The position numbers and the translations under genes are program-made. A stretch of 64,000 nt of DNA from Prevotella sp. (GTDB taxonomy: Bacteria > Bacteroidota > Bacteroidia > Bacteroidales > Bacteroidaceae), in NCBI GenBank assembly GCA_016287755.1, contig JAEEWT010000008.1, positions 1 through 64,000 on the forward strand, given 5' to 3'. Under the pieces are notes generated by a model. It made no database searches. It was not told the origin of the DNA and saw nothing but the letters and a program-made list of their open reading frames with translations. Of the stretch, positions 18,323 to 27,582 are shown piece by piece. The first letter of the stretch is position 1. Each line of letters begins with the position of its first letter.

Positions 18323-20335
18323 ATGATATCAGTTGAAGGTCTGACCGTGGAATTCAGTGTGGTGCCGCTCTTTTCCGGCGCCAGTTTCGTCGTGAACGAC
18401 CGTGACCGCATTGCCCTGGTGGGTAAGAACGGGGCGGGCAAATCGACGTTGCTGAAGATCCTGTGTGGGAAGCAGCGTCCCACATCGGGCGTGGTGTCTG
18501 TGCCGAACGATACCACCATCGGTTATCTGCCGCAGGTGATGATCCTGCAGGATGATACCACGGTGAGGGAAGAGGCGCGGAAGGCCTTTGCGGGGATGAT
18601 ACAGCTGAAGGAACGTCTCGACAGGATGAACAATGAGCTGTCTGTCCGCACCGACTATGAGTCTGACGAGTATATGTCGTTGGTGGAGCGCTATACGGAA
18701 GAGCATGAGCGTTACCTGATGATGGGAGCAGAGAACTACGAGGCGGAGATAGAGCGTACACTGATGGGATTGGGTTTTACCCGTACCGATCTGGAGCGTC
18801 CCACGAATGAGTTCTCCGGCGGTTGGCGCATGCGTGTCGAACTGGCGAAGATCCTGTTGCAGAAGCCTGATGTGCTTTTGCTCGATGAGCCCACGAACCA
18901 TCTTGACATTGAGAGTATCCAGTGGTTGGAGCAGTTCCTGATACAATCGGCCAAAGCCGTTGTGCTGGTCAGTCACGACCGTGCCTTTATAAATAATGTA
19001 ACGAACCGTACGCTGGAGATCTCCTGCGGGAAGATCATCGACTATCAGGTGAAGTACGACGAATATGTGCAGCTCAGGAAGGAACGCCGGGAGCAGCAGA
19101 TACGTGCCTACGAGAACCAGCAGAAGGAGATAGCCGAGATGAAGACTTTCATTGAGCGTTTCCGTTACAAGCCCACGAAAGCTGTGCAGGTACAGCAGAA
19201 GATCAAGCAGCTGGAGAAGATCGTTCCCATTGAGATTGATGAGGTTGACCGCAGTGCCATGCGACTGAAGTTCCCGCCTTGTCTGCGCAGTGGTGATTAT
19301 CCTGTGATCTGCGAGGAGGTAGGGAAGAGCTACGGTGAACATACTGTGTTCACAGACGTGAGCTTCACCATCAAACGAGGGGAGAAAGTGGCCTTCGTGG
19401 GTAAGAACGGCGAAGGTAAATCCACGCTGGTGAAATGTATCATGGGCGAGATCCCTTTTACAGGTAATCTGAAGATCGGTCATAACATACAGATTGGCTA
19501 CTTCGCCCAGAACCAGGCACAGCTGTTGGATGAGTCGTTGTCGGTCTTTGATACAATCGATCGTGTAGCGAAAGGTGATATCCGACTGAGGATCAATGAT
19601 ATACTCGGTGCCTTTATGTTCGGTGGAGAGAATGCCGATAAGAAGGTGAAGGTGTTGAGCGGTGGTGAAAGGAGTAGGTTGGCGATGATCCGACTGCTGC
19701 TTGAACCGGTGAACCTGCTGATTCTCGATGAGCCCACCAACCACCTCGACATGCAGTCGAAGGATGTACTGAAGGAAGCCATCAAGGCTTTCGACGGTAC
19801 GGTTATCGTGGTTAGTCACGACCGTGAGTTCCTTGACGGTCTGGTGACGAAGGTATATGAGTTCGGTGGCGGAATGGTCAAGGAACATCTTGGTGGCATC
19901 TACGACTTCCTCCGCCGTAAGCAGATAGCGTCGTTGGATGAATTATCTATTCGTGGAGTGAGGAGTGAGGAGTGTGGAGTGAGAAATGATGACAAGAACA
20001 TGAGTGCTGTGAAGACCGAATCTCAGAGCAATTCTCATTCCACACTCCACACTCCACATTCCACAACTTCAGACGTCTCTTCCAAACTCGCCTATCTGGA
20101 GCGTAAGGAGCAACAGAAGAAGGTGAAGCGGGTGGAGAAGAGTATCAAGGAACAGGAGGAGAAGATCATGAAGCTGGAGGACCGCATCAAAGAGCTGGAT
20201 GCAATCCTCTGTACGCCTGAGGGCGCATCAGACATGACCGTTGTTACGGAGTACACCAGTATCAAGAAGCTCATTGATCAGGAGACCGAGCGCTGGGAAC
20301 ACCTCTGCGAGGAACTCGATCAGCTTTCCCAATAA
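18323..20335 (+). CDS. ABC-F family ATPase
   Basis: A 670-residue soluble ABC-F protein with two ATPase domains and no membrane segments. Walker A motifs are GKNGAGKST (near residue 36) and GKNGEGKST (near 358). Signature motifs are FSGGWRMRVELAK and LSGGERSRLAM. Both Walker B regions read LDEPTNHLD. Between the domains is the charged linker characteristic of ribosome-acting ABC-F factors; a C-terminal coiled coil follows. Between domain 2 and the coiled coil, about residues 544-590, lies a low-complexity insert encoded by an inverted pair of 7-nt repeats. Which translation factor or resistance protein it corresponds to cannot be told here. Confidence 0.93.
   Translation: MISVEGLTVEFSVVPLFSGASFVVNDRDRIALVGKNGAGKSTLLKILCGKQRPTSGVVSVPNDTTIGYLPQVMILQDDTTVREEARKAFAGMIQLKERLDRMNNELSVRTDYESDEYMSLVERYTEEHERYLMMGAENYEAEIERTLMGLGFTRTDLERPTNEFSGGWRMRVELAKILLQKPDVLLLDEPTNHLDIESIQWLEQFLIQSAKAVVLVSHDRAFINNVTNRTLEISCGKIIDYQVKYDEYVQLRKERREQQIRAYENQQKEIAEMKTFIERFRYKPTKAVQVQQKIKQLEKIVPIEIDEVDRSAMRLKFPPCLRSGDYPVICEEVGKSYGEHTVFTDVSFTIKRGEKVAFVGKNGEGKSTLVKCIMGEIPFTGNLKIGHNIQIGYFAQNQAQLLDESLSVFDTIDRVAKGDIRLRINDILGAFMFGGENADKKVKVLSGGERSRLAMIRLLLEPVNLLILDEPTNHLDMQSKDVLKEAIKAFDGTVIVVSHDREFLDGLVTKVYEFGGGMVKEHLGGIYDFLRRKQIASLDELSIRGVRSEECGVRNDDKNMSAVKTESQSNSHSTLHTPHSTTSDVSSKLAYLERKEQQKKVKRVEKSIKEQEEKIMKLEDRIKELDAILCTPEGASDMTVVTEYTSIKKLIDQETERWEHLCEELDQLSQ
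19952..20066. repeat. Inverted pair of GTGGAGT heptamer repeats inside the ABC-F gene
   Basis: The left arm (19952-19985) has GTGGAGT-type units and the right arm (20036-20066) has ACTCCAC-type units; the spacer is about 50 bp. The architecture matches the intergenic pairs at 22443-22561 and 34508-34638, but this copy lies within an open frame and is read through. Confidence 0.7.
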
Positions 20336-20385
20336 CCCATTAGGCCTATTAAGCCTATAATGCCCATTAAGCCCATATCATTCAA
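20336..20385. repeat. 10-nt periodic repeat (CCCATTAAGC type)
   Basis: Four consecutive 10-nt units resembling CCCATTAAGC/CTATTAAGCC lie directly after the ABC-F stop codon. No promoter is visible between here and the M13 peptidase gene, so the two genes may be co-transcribed. Confidence 0.5.
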
Positions 20386-20400
20386 CAAAACAATACAACA

Positions 20401-22443
20401 ATGAAAATCAGAACAATGATGAGCATCATGCTTATCGCCTCCGCCACCATGGGCGTCGAGGCACAGCAACTGAAGTCAGGTATCGACGTCACCAATCTCA
20501 ACCAGACGGTGAAGCCAGGAAATGACTTCTATCAGTATGCCTGCGGTGGCTGGATGAAGAAGAATCCACTGCCCGCTGCTTATTCACGTTTCGGTAGCTT
20601 CGACCAGCTGCAGGAGGATAACAACAAACGGATCAATACGATTCTGAAAGACCTGACCAGCGGAAAGAAGAAGTACCAGAAAGGCTCCGTGGAGCAGAAA
20701 CTGGGCGACTTCTACAAGCTCGCCATGGACCAGAAGCGTCGTAACCGCGAGGGTGTTGCTCCTGTGCTGCCTTACCTCAAGGAATTGGAGCAGGCTGCAA
20801 CGAAAGATGACCTCTTTGCTGTTCAGCAGCGGTTGCTGCAGTATGGCGACCAGGAGTTCATGCGTTTCGGATTCGGTGCTGACGAGAAAGACAGTAAGAA
20901 CAATATCCTGAATGTGAGTCAGGGTGGTATCGCCTTGGGACAGAAGGAGTATTATCTGGACACCGACTCGATTACTACCAGCATCCGCGATGCTTACCGT
21001 TCGCATATCTACCGTATGTTCCGCCTCTTCGGCTATGATGAGGTGCGTGCCAAGGAGAAGATGGATCAGGTGATGAGGGTGGAAACCGCATTGGCAAAGG
21101 TTAGTAAGAGTAGAACAGAACTGCGTGATGTAGAGGCAAACTACAACAAGATGACCATGCAGGAGTTCCAGCGTAACTATCCGCACCTGCGTCTGGCTCA
21201 GCAGATGGAGACACTGGGCGTGAAGGCCGACGACTATCGTGAACTGGTGGTTGGACAGCCTGATTTCCTTGCCGGCGCTGAGCAGCTGGTGAAGAGCATG
21301 TCGGCTGGTGAATACCGTGCCTATATGCAGTGGGGAGTGATCCTGGGTGCTTCCAGCTATCTCTCTGAGGAGATTGCTGCAGCAAACTTCGATTTCTTCG
21401 GTAAGACACTGCGTGGACGTCAGGAGGATTATCCGCTTTGGAAGCGTGCCACCCAGCAGGTGGAGAGTCAGATGGGTGAGGCCCTCGGTAAGATCTACTG
21501 CGAGCGTTACTTCCCCGCTACCTCCAAGCAGCGCATGGAGCAGCTGGTGAAGAACCTGCAGGTTGCCCTTGGCGAGCGCATCGAGGCACAGACTTGGATG
21601 AGCGCTGAAACCAAACGTGCTGCTCTCGACAAGCTGAGTACGTTCTATGTGAAGATTGGCTATCCAAACAAGTGGAAGGACCTGAGCGGAATGGATATCG
21701 ATCCGAAGAAGACTTACTTTGAGAACGTGATGGAGTGCAACCGTTTCTGGACTGCCAAGGAGATTGAGGAGAAGGCTGGTAAGCCGGTGGACAATGATGA
21801 GTGGTATATGACTCCTCAAACCGTGAATGCTTACTATAACCCCACTACCAATGAGATCTGCTTCCCCGCAGGAATCCTTCAGCCACCGTTCTTTGATCCT
21901 ACTGCTGACGATGCCTTTAACTATGGTGCCATCGGTGTGGTTATCGGTCATGAGATGACTCACGGCTTCGACGACCAGGGTCGCCATTATGATAAGGTGG
22001 GTAATATGACCGACTGGTGGACGGAGGCTGACGCCAAGGGCTTTGAGGAGCGTACAGGTCGTTATGCCGACTTCTTCTCAAACATCAAGGTGCTGCCCGA
22101 CCTGAATGCTAACGGTAAGCTCACACTGGGTGAGAACCTCGCCGACCACGGCGGTCTGCAGGTGGCTTGGTATGCTTATAAGAACGCAACCAAGAATGGT
22201 GGTCTGCCTACCATCGACGGACTCACTGCCGACCAGCGTTTCTTCCTGGCTTATGCCGGCGTTTGGGGACAGAACATCACGGAGAAGGAAATCCGTAACC
22301 GTACCAAGAGCGATCCTCACTCATTGGGTGAGTGGCGCGTAAACGGTGCGCTGCCACATATCGATATGTGGTACGACGCCTTCGGTATCAAGCAGGGTGA
22401 CAAGATGTTCATCCCGAAGAGCGAACGACTGGAACTGTGGTAA
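20401..22443 (+). CDS. pepO: M13-family (neprilysin-like) metallopeptidase
   Basis: A 680-residue zinc peptidase of the M13 family. A signal peptide (MKIRTMMSIMLIASATMGVEA) sends it to the periplasm or surface. Zinc ligands are in HEMTH (His517, His521) and in GENLADHGG (Glu578). The substrate-binding NAYYNPTTNEICFPAGIL lies just before, and the family-ending Trp is the last residue. Length is normal. It probably trims small peptides; this is inferred from the family. Confidence 0.95.
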   Translation: MKIRTMMSIMLIASATMGVEAQQLKSGIDVTNLNQTVKPGNDFYQYACGGWMKKNPLPAAYSRFGSFDQLQEDNNKRINTILKDLTSGKKKYQKGSVEQKLGDFYKLAMDQKRRNREGVAPVLPYLKELEQAATKDDLFAVQQRLLQYGDQEFMRFGFGADEKDSKNNILNVSQGGIALGQKEYYLDTDSITTSIRDAYRSHIYRMFRLFGYDEVRAKEKMDQVMRVETALAKVSKSRTELRDVEANYNKMTMQEFQRNYPHLRLAQQMETLGVKADDYRELVVGQPDFLAGAEQLVKSMSAGEYRAYMQWGVILGASSYLSEEIAAANFDFFGKTLRGRQEDYPLWKRATQQVESQMGEALGKIYCERYFPATSKQRMEQLVKNLQVALGERIEAQTWMSAETKRAALDKLSTFYVKIGYPNKWKDLSGMDIDPKKTYFENVMECNRFWTAKEIEEKAGKPVDNDEWYMTPQTVNAYYNPTTNEICFPAGILQPPFFDPTADDAFNYGAIGVVIGHEMTHGFDDQGRHYDKVGNMTDWWTEADAKGFEERTGRYADFFSNIKVLPDLNANGKLTLGENLADHGGLQVAWYAYKNATKNGGLPTIDGLTADQRFFLAYAGVWGQNITEKEIRNRTKSDPHSLGEWRVNGALPHIDMWYDAFGIKQGDKMFIPKSERLELW

Positions 22444-22561
22444 GAGATAAGAGATGAAAGATGAGAGATGAGAGATTTGATTAGCTTCAAGAATTGGCAT
22501 TAGAGCTTGTTCCTAGGTGTAATCATATCTCTCATCTCTCATCTCTCATCTCTCATCTTTT
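22443..22561. repeat. Inverted pair of GATGAGA heptamer repeats
   Basis: The left arm (22443-22478) has GATGAGA-type units and the right arm (22526-22561) has the complementary TCTCATC units. A 48-bp spacer separates them. It fills the gap between the convergent M13 and FN3-like genes and could fold into a long hairpin acting as a two-way terminator. Confidence 0.75.
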
Positions 22562-23384
22562 ATTTTATAACAACCTTTTTCCCATTGACAATCACGATGC
22601 CTTTGTTCATCGTGCCTGTACCTTTCTTACCGTCAATGGTGAACCACACTGCATGACTATCCTCTTCTGTGGAGTAGGGAGAATCCACTCCTGTAGTGAT
22701 CAGCTCGATGACAAACGTTTCTGATAAAGGTTCACTCCATGCGCCCTTAGAGTCTCCTACACGCCACCAAATAGTATGCGTACCAACGGGTAGATCACCG
22801 ATATCCACCATCACCATGTTATTGTTCTCGCTTTCCAACGTGCAGGTAGTGATGAGGTCAGCAAAGTTGTCTTGATCTCTGGCATCATCGAACCAGTACT
22901 GACAACGGGTAATGGTTTTCCCATTCATCTCTGAAGCAGAAGGAACAAGGAAGTACTTGGTCATCGGACTGCTCCATAAACCTGCGTTGTCTTGTACCCG
23001 CATGGTGAACGAATGGAGTCCTTGGTTGAGGCCCTCCAGACTGATAGTGGCCTCAGCTAACGACTGCCTGTGGACTGCGTCGTTGTCAAACCAGTATTCC
23101 TTTGCCGTAATCTCGGTGGGTTTCACACCATTGGGGGTGAGGACAAAGTATTTGGTCAGCGGACTGCTCCACAAGTCGTCAGCATCCTTTACTCGTATGG
23201 TGAGCGAATGCAGTCCTTGCAACAGGTTGGAGATGTCAATGTTCTCACCTGATGTGATTGCCTGCTTGGTACTGATATCGTTGTCTAACCAGCATTCTGC
23301 CGTCAGACTATTCTGATTCTGTGCGGTTACTGCTGTGCAGAATAATAATCCCACAACAGCAATCATCCATCTTATTCTATTCAT
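22560..23384 (-). CDS. Secreted repeat protein
   Basis: A 274-residue secreted protein with a signal peptide ending at about residue 21 (LFCTAVTAQ). It has three imperfect repeats of about 65 residues. Each contains a YWFDND-like motif, a short insert, GLHSFTMRVQDNAGLWSSP and TKYFLV, suggesting tandem beta-sandwich modules. The C-terminal stretch (WFTIDGKKGTGTMNKGIVI then NGKKVVIK) resembles the tail often seen on secreted Prevotella proteins. Substrate or partner unknown. It follows the beta-helix gene on the same strand with a gap of about 78 bp. Confidence 0.8.
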   Translation of the reverse strand: MNRIRWMIAVVGLLFCTAVTAQNQNSLTAECWLDNDISTKQAITSGENIDISNLLQGLHSLTIRVKDADDLWSSPLTKYFVLTPNGVKPTEITAKEYWFDNDAVHRQSLAEATISLEGLNQGLHSFTMRVQDNAGLWSSPMTKYFLVPSASEMNGKTITRCQYWFDDARDQDNFADLITTCTLESENNNMVMVDIGDLPVGTHTIWWRVGDSKGAWSEPLSETFVIELITTGVDSPYSTEEDSHAVWFTIDGKKGTGTMNKGIVIVNGKKVVIK

Positions 23385-23462
23385 ATTTTATATACTTTGG
23401 TCGCCTATGGCGAGAAATCCTACAAAATCTTACCATAATCTCACAAATTATTGTTCTTTGGC

Positions 23463-24545
23463 TTACCTTGTTATTGCATCGTATGTTACATTTAATTCAC
23501 CGCCGTTGACTCCTAACTGTAAGTTCTTCACCACAGGAGTGCTGGGCACCTTGCTCCAACCGTTGCCACCATGGATGCCAATCTCCGTGTTGTCAGTACC
23601 AATACATGAAGAGGAAAGCTCTGATTTCAGAACGTAGGTACGATCGGAGGAATAGGTTCCATCTTCACCATCTTCAAATATTCCATCTTTTCCCATCTGA
23701 AAGCAGTTGTCATAGTTAACTATGTTAGGTTCTTGCGAGATACAGTTACTAATCATGGTTCCAGAAGGCCATAAATGATAGCTATCTGATTGACTCTTTG
23801 AGGAATTTGAATAAATGTAAATAGAATTCCTAAGTGTCAATATTGTGTTGTGTGAACCCTGTAATGGACTATAATTTAAACCACCAGGATAATTGTAATA
23901 GGCATTGAAGATACAATGGTCTAACACGATGGAACAGCCGGTATTAGAATAAAACCTGAAAGCTCCAAGATTCATGATACAATTGCTGAAAAACATATCA
24001 GCGATAACACTTTTGTATGCATTATTGTCATTCCCACGATTCATCATACCCATAAAAACACACTGGTCGAAACTGGTGTTTGAATTGGAACTCTGAACGA
24101 GCATTGATTTCAATTTGGTTTTGACAACGCGTAAATTCTCTAACGGTCCTGTGATTTCTATTCCGCCAACCTTAAACTCTCCATCTAGATAGAAACCTTC
24201 GAGATGGACGTTTGACAATGTCGTATTATCAGTTCTTCCTACAGTCAGGTCACCAGAGATCGTTGTCAGCAGTGTACTGCTGGCATTGTCCGTCTCGAAA
24301 CCTGCTCCGTAAATGGAAACGGGTTTAGTGATGGCGGCAGCCGTGAAGGTGCCCTGACTAAGGGTAATCACATCTCCTCCTTGATCAGAAGCTGCTGCAA
24401 GTGCACTGGCAAGCGCACTCGGTCCTTTGAACACACTTACATTATCACCATGTTGCAATGTGGCGATGGCCACATCGTTTTGGGCTTTGACTGCCATAGC
24501 GCAGCAAAGCACCAATAGGGAAATCATCAATCTTTTTGTTTTCAT
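23463..24545 (-). CDS. Secreted right-handed beta-helix protein
   Basis: A 360-residue protein with a signal peptide (MKTKRLMISLLVLCCAMAVKA). Repeating short hydrophobic strands with Asn ladders (ITLSQGTFTAAAITKPVSIYG, LSNVHLEGFYLDGEF, VIADMFFSNCIMNLG) indicate a parallel beta-helix like those of polysaccharide lyases and adhesins. I see no catalytic signature. It sits directly behind the AraC-type regulator gene and ahead of the other secreted protein. Its promoter carries a 22-bp-spaced direct repeat that is probably the operator of that regulator. Confidence 0.8.
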   Translation of the reverse strand: MKTKRLMISLLVLCCAMAVKAQNDVAIATLQHGDNVSVFKGPSALASALAAASDQGGDVITLSQGTFTAAAITKPVSIYGAGFETDNASSTLLTTISGDLTVGRTDNTTLSNVHLEGFYLDGEFKVGGIEITGPLENLRVVKTKLKSMLVQSSNSNTSFDQCVFMGMMNRGNDNNAYKSVIADMFFSNCIMNLGAFRFYSNTGCSIVLDHCIFNAYYNYPGGLNYSPLQGSHNTILTLRNSIYIYSNSSKSQSDSYHLWPSGTMISNCISQEPNIVNYDNCFQMGKDGIFEDGEDGTYSSDRTYVLKSELSSSCIGTDNTEIGIHGGNGWSKVPSTPVVKNLQLGVNGGELNVTYDAITR

Positions 24546-24582
24546 GTTCTTTTTCGTTCATTTTGTTATACTTAATTTGCTA

Positions 24583-24590
24583 CAAAATTA
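24583..24590 (-). promoter_or_regulatory. -7 box of the beta-helix gene
   Basis: TAATTTTG on the minus strand, 37 bp before the ATG. The -33 position (24611-24613) is GTA, not TTG, and lies at the edge of the direct repeat. A weak -33 overlapped by a repeat is typical of activator-dependent promoters. Confidence 0.55.
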
Positions 24591-24610
24591 AGGGAAAAGA
24601 AGAATGACAG

Positions 24611-24653
24611 TACTTACAATTCGTACGAATCTTACTTACAATTCGTACAAATC
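24611..24653. promoter_or_regulatory. Direct-repeat operator, probable AraC-type site
   Basis: Two copies of a 21-bp sequence sharing the core ACTTACAATTCGTAC start at 24611 and 24633, spaced exactly 22 bp, with one mismatch. They abut the -33 position of the beta-helix gene. AraC-family proteins bind such same-face direct repeats next to -35 boxes; the gene for one lies immediately upstream. Confidence 0.6.
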
Positions 24654-24712
24654 AGTAGATCGTAATATTATTCCCAACGTGGGAACTAGTTGTTTTACGA
24701 CAGGAATCGATT

Positions 24713-26458
24713 CTATTCAGTGTTGGTCTTCCATTCACTTGGCGTCATGCCCGTAACGGACTTGAAGGTACGGAAAAAGGAGGTTTCGTTGGCAAAGCCA
24801 GATGCCAACCATATCTCTGGAATCTTCTTGTCGGTTTCCTTCATCAGCTTCTGGGCATACGCCACACGGTAGGTATTGATGAACTGCATGAACGAGCAGT
24901 TTCTTTGGTTGTTGATGCAGTTGGAGACGTAGGTGCGGTTCGTATGTAACATGGCTGCCACATCGGTAATCTTCAGGTTACTGTTCAGGAATGGCTGCTC
25001 ATTCTCCATCAGTTCGCTAATGCGATTCAACAGTATGGTTTCTTCAAGGACTTCACCCTCGTTCGGTGTTACCCTCCCTTCAAAGGTTTTACCTTCGCTC
25101 AGCGTTCCCCTCCCTTCAAGGGGAGGGGCCAGGGGTGGGGTCTGATACTTCCGATACAGCCATGCAGCAACAACCACCAGTGCCAAAGCCAATACAAGCC
25201 ACCACCAACTCATATTCTTACTACTTGTAAGCGCATCTTTTCCGTTGACAAGTAGCAGATAGACCGCCTTTGACGGCGTGTAATTATTGTTCCGTTGCGG
25301 TAGCATACCACCCGTTAGAACGATGTTCCCATCGTTAGTGATGGTAAAGGAGCCCATTCCCACTTCTGGTAACGGGTCGGTATGATATAGTGTCAGCTTA
25401 CAGGGCTTTTGGTCATACTCAATACAGAGCAGATACATACGAGTGCTGTCATTCTTCCTAAGGTAGTAAGCATCATCAAAACCTGCAAGATAAGCCCGTT
25501 TCGACAGTCTGTCGGTCATGATCATACCATGGTAATGAATCCCTCCCCACGGACCTTTCATGGGAACAGCTGTAGCCGTAGGCAGGAGTGAGAATACCGT
25601 ATCGCACGCTTCTATGATGGCCACCTGACCGCTATGGTTCACAACGGGTAACAAATAGGTGTAGCGATGCTTCGTTTCATCACTGATGAGGCAGTTTGTG
25701 AGGGGAGTTTGGATATCCTCTTTCAACAGATGCCAGGTCTCGAACAGCGGCTCGTGAAACGACTTCCCGTAAAGACGGTCAATCAAGGTTTCATCAATCG
25801 TTTCCCCTTTTGATCCCGTATTACCTATAATCAACACATCATGGTTGGATGTTTGGAGCAGATAAGGCGAACAACGAGGTACTGTAACCTCCTTGACCAG
25901 TGAGAAACTGTCCTTCCCGTTAAACACTTCAATGCCGTCATCATGATACCAGTTGCCCGCAATGATCACCTTCCCGCTGTCTATCTCCAAAGCGGTGGCC
26001 CTGGTTCTTTTAAGGGCTAAACAGCCAAAGCCCTCGAAGGAGTGGGTAAGAGGGTCGTACATCTCCACCTCATGACTCTGTCCGATGCCGAGGTTCTTCT
26101 CATGACCGCCACCGATGAGTACCTTTCCCGATTGAAGGGGAAGGGCGAAACCATCATCATGATGATACACCATCTGCATCTGCTGCCACTTGCCGCCACT
26201 GAAATACTCTGCTGTGGATAGAGAGACAAAGCCGTTGGTATGACCGCCCACTACTGTGAGTTCCCCATTGGCAAACAGGACTGTATGACCGGTTCGGGCG
26301 GTATTCATGTCGGACAGGCGCTTCACATCTATCCTTTCGTTGCGACAGGCTGTTCCATTGCTATCCGACACAATGGTAGCTTGGGCTGACACAGAAACTG
26401 GGATGAGCAGACTGCATAGCCATACTAGTATCGGTGGTATGTGCTTGGGGTGTGACAT
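24713..26458 (-). CDS. Membrane-anchored one-component regulator: Kelch-like sensor plus AraC-type HTH
   Basis: A 581-residue fusion. After a signal peptide (ILVWLCSLLIPVSVSA) residues about 35-400 show kelch/beta-propeller repeats (NTARTGHTVLFANGELTVVGG, GGKWQQMQMVYHHDDGFALP, LQSGKVLIGGG). A membrane helix (WWWLVLALALVVVAAWLY) lies near residues 418-436. A low-complexity linker (encoded by a GC-rich hairpin repeat) leads to an AraC-type DNA-binding domain at the C-terminus (LKITDVAAMLHTNRTYVSNC, then IWLASGFANETSFFRTFK). It thus senses outside and binds DNA inside without a kinase. I use the ATG at 26458 because the -7 box lies at 26474-26481. Confidence 0.88.
   Translation of the reverse strand: MSHPKHIPPILVWLCSLLIPVSVSAQATIVSDSNGTACRNERIDVKRLSDMNTARTGHTVLFANGELTVVGGHTNGFVSLSTAEYFSGGKWQQMQMVYHHDDGFALPLQSGKVLIGGGHEKNLGIGQSHEVEMYDPLTHSFEGFGCLALKRTRATALEIDSGKVIIAGNWYHDDGIEVFNGKDSFSLVKEVTVPRCSPYLLQTSNHDVLIIGNTGSKGETIDETLIDRLYGKSFHEPLFETWHLLKEDIQTPLTNCLISDETKHRYTYLLPVVNHSGQVAIIEACDTVFSLLPTATAVPMKGPWGGIHYHGMIMTDRLSKRAYLAGFDDAYYLRKNDSTRMYLLCIEYDQKPCKLTLYHTDPLPEVGMGSFTITNDGNIVLTGGMLPQRNNNYTPSKAVYLLLVNGKDALTSSKNMSWWWLVLALALVVVAAWLYRKYQTPPLAPPLEGRGTLSEGKTFEGRVTPNEGEVLEETILLNRISELMENEQPFLNSNLKITDVAAMLHTNRTYVSNCINNQRNCSFMQFINTYRVAYAQKLMKETDKKIPEIWLASGFANETSFFRTFKSVTGMTPSEWKTNTE
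25107..25142. repeat. GC-rich hairpin repeat, copy 2 (inside coding sequence)
   Basis: An 8-bp stem CCCCTCCC/GGGAGGGG (25107-25128), followed by CCAGGGGTGGGG. It encodes part of the linker between the membrane helix and the DNA-binding domain of the regulator (TPPLAPPLEGRG). Compare 15201-15226 and 29555-29582. Confidence 0.7.
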
Positions 26459-26473
26459 GCCTTGAATTTTCGA

Positions 26474-26481
26474 CAAAGATA
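26474..26481 (-). promoter_or_regulatory. -7 box of the Kelch/AraC regulator
   Basis: TATCTTTG on the minus strand, 15 bp before the ATG. Confidence 0.6.
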
Positions 26482-26606
26482 ATCATTTTTTACCGACTCC
26501 AAAGAATAATAGGTGGGAAAATGAACGATTCTAAGTATTTTTCTGTACCTTTGGCTTCGCCGAAGGCACTCACGTTCGGAAATGAAAAGAAAAACGAGTT
26601 TTCCTT

Positions 26607-26636
26607 TTGCATTTCTCTCACTTATTCGTACCTTTG
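26607..26636 (+). promoter_or_regulatory. Promoter of metA
   Basis: TTG at 26607-26609, 19 bp spacer, TACCTTTG at 26629-26636. A second -7-like TACCTTTG at 26546-26553 lies just ahead, followed by a small hairpin (CTTCGCCGAAG). Only the downstream one has a good -33. Confidence 0.75.
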
Positions 26637-26664
26637 CACTCAAATTGCAAAGGTAGAGAGAATT

Positions 26665-27582
26665 ATGCCATTAAGAATACCAGATCTGTTACCTGCGATA
26701 GATATTCTGAAACAGGAGAATATCTTCGTGATGGATGATACCAGGGCGCATACCCAGGATATCCGTCCGCTGAAGATTGCCATTCTGAACCTGATGCCGC
26801 TGAAGATCACGACAGAGACCGATCTGATCCGTCTGCTGTCGAACACTCCTCTGCAGCTGGACATCACGTTCATGAAACTGAAGAGTCATACCCCGAAGAA
26901 CACGCCCATCGAGCATATGATGATGTTCTACAAGGATTTCGACGAGCTTCGTAACAAGAAGTTCGACGGGATGATTATTACAGGAGCACCCGTGGAGCAG
27001 TTTGATTTCCAGGAAGTGACCTATTGGGACGAGGTGTCGGGCATCTTTGAATGGGCAAAGACGCATGTAACCAGTACGTTCTATATCTGCTGGGCTGCCC
27101 AGGCAGGACTCTTCTATCACTATGGTATACAGAAATATCCTTTGCAGAAGAAGATGTTCGGCATCTTCGAACAGCATATCCTCTATCCCCGCATGCCGAT
27201 TTTCCGTGGCTTCGATGATGTGTTCTTCATGCCGCATAGTCGTCATACTGAGCTCCACCGCGAAGATATCCTTGCCAACGATCAGCTCACACTGCTGGCT
27301 GAGGGCGAAGAGAGCGGCGTGAGTATCGTGATGGCCCGTGAAGGACGTGAGTTCTTCATTACAGGACATCTGGAATATGCGCCTGATACGCTCGACAACG
27401 AGTATCGTCGTGATATGGGGAAACGGGATGATGTGGAGATGCCTAAGAACTACTACCGCGATGATGATCCGGACAAAGGACCCGTGGTGCGCTGGCGAGC
27501 CCATGCGAACCTCCTGTTCTCCAACTGGATCAACTACTACGTTTACCAGACCACTCCGTATAATATCGAGGAGATTGGATAA
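26665..27582 (+). CDS. metA: Homoserine O-acyltransferase (MetA)
   Basis: A 305-residue MetA, which acylates homoserine at the start of methionine synthesis. The catalytic Cys is in FYICWAAQ (Cys142), and His235 and Glu237 are in TGHLEYAPDT, matching E. coli MetA positions. The acyl donor (succinyl- or acetyl-CoA) cannot be told from these motifs. The ATG at 26665 is chosen because the promoter's -7 ends at 26636. Its stop codon overlaps the likely TTG start of the U32 gene. Confidence 0.95.
   Translation: MPLRIPDLLPAIDILKQENIFVMDDTRAHTQDIRPLKIAILNLMPLKITTETDLIRLLSNTPLQLDITFMKLKSHTPKNTPIEHMMMFYKDFDELRNKKFDGMIITGAPVEQFDFQEVTYWDEVSGIFEWAKTHVTSTFYICWAAQAGLFYHYGIQKYPLQKKMFGIFEQHILYPRMPIFRGFDDVFFMPHSRHTELHREDILANDQLTLLAEGEESGVSIVMAREGREFFITGHLEYAPDTLDNEYRRDMGKRDDVEMPKNYYRDDDPDKGPVVRWRAHANLLFSNWINYYVYQTTPYNIEEIG

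Noticed and set aside
18329..19888. A 519-codon minus-strand frame opposite the ABC-F gene
   Set aside because: The ABC-F gene on the other strand has all its motifs; the opposite frame is a codon-bias shadow.
20584..21987. A 467-codon minus-strand frame opposite the M13 peptidase gene
   Set aside because: Shadow of a strongly supported gene; no motif, no promoter.
26434..26664. N-terminal extension of MetA by 77 codons
   Set aside because: It crosses the metA promoter, and catalytic residues fall at the standard MetA positions only with the ATG at 26665.
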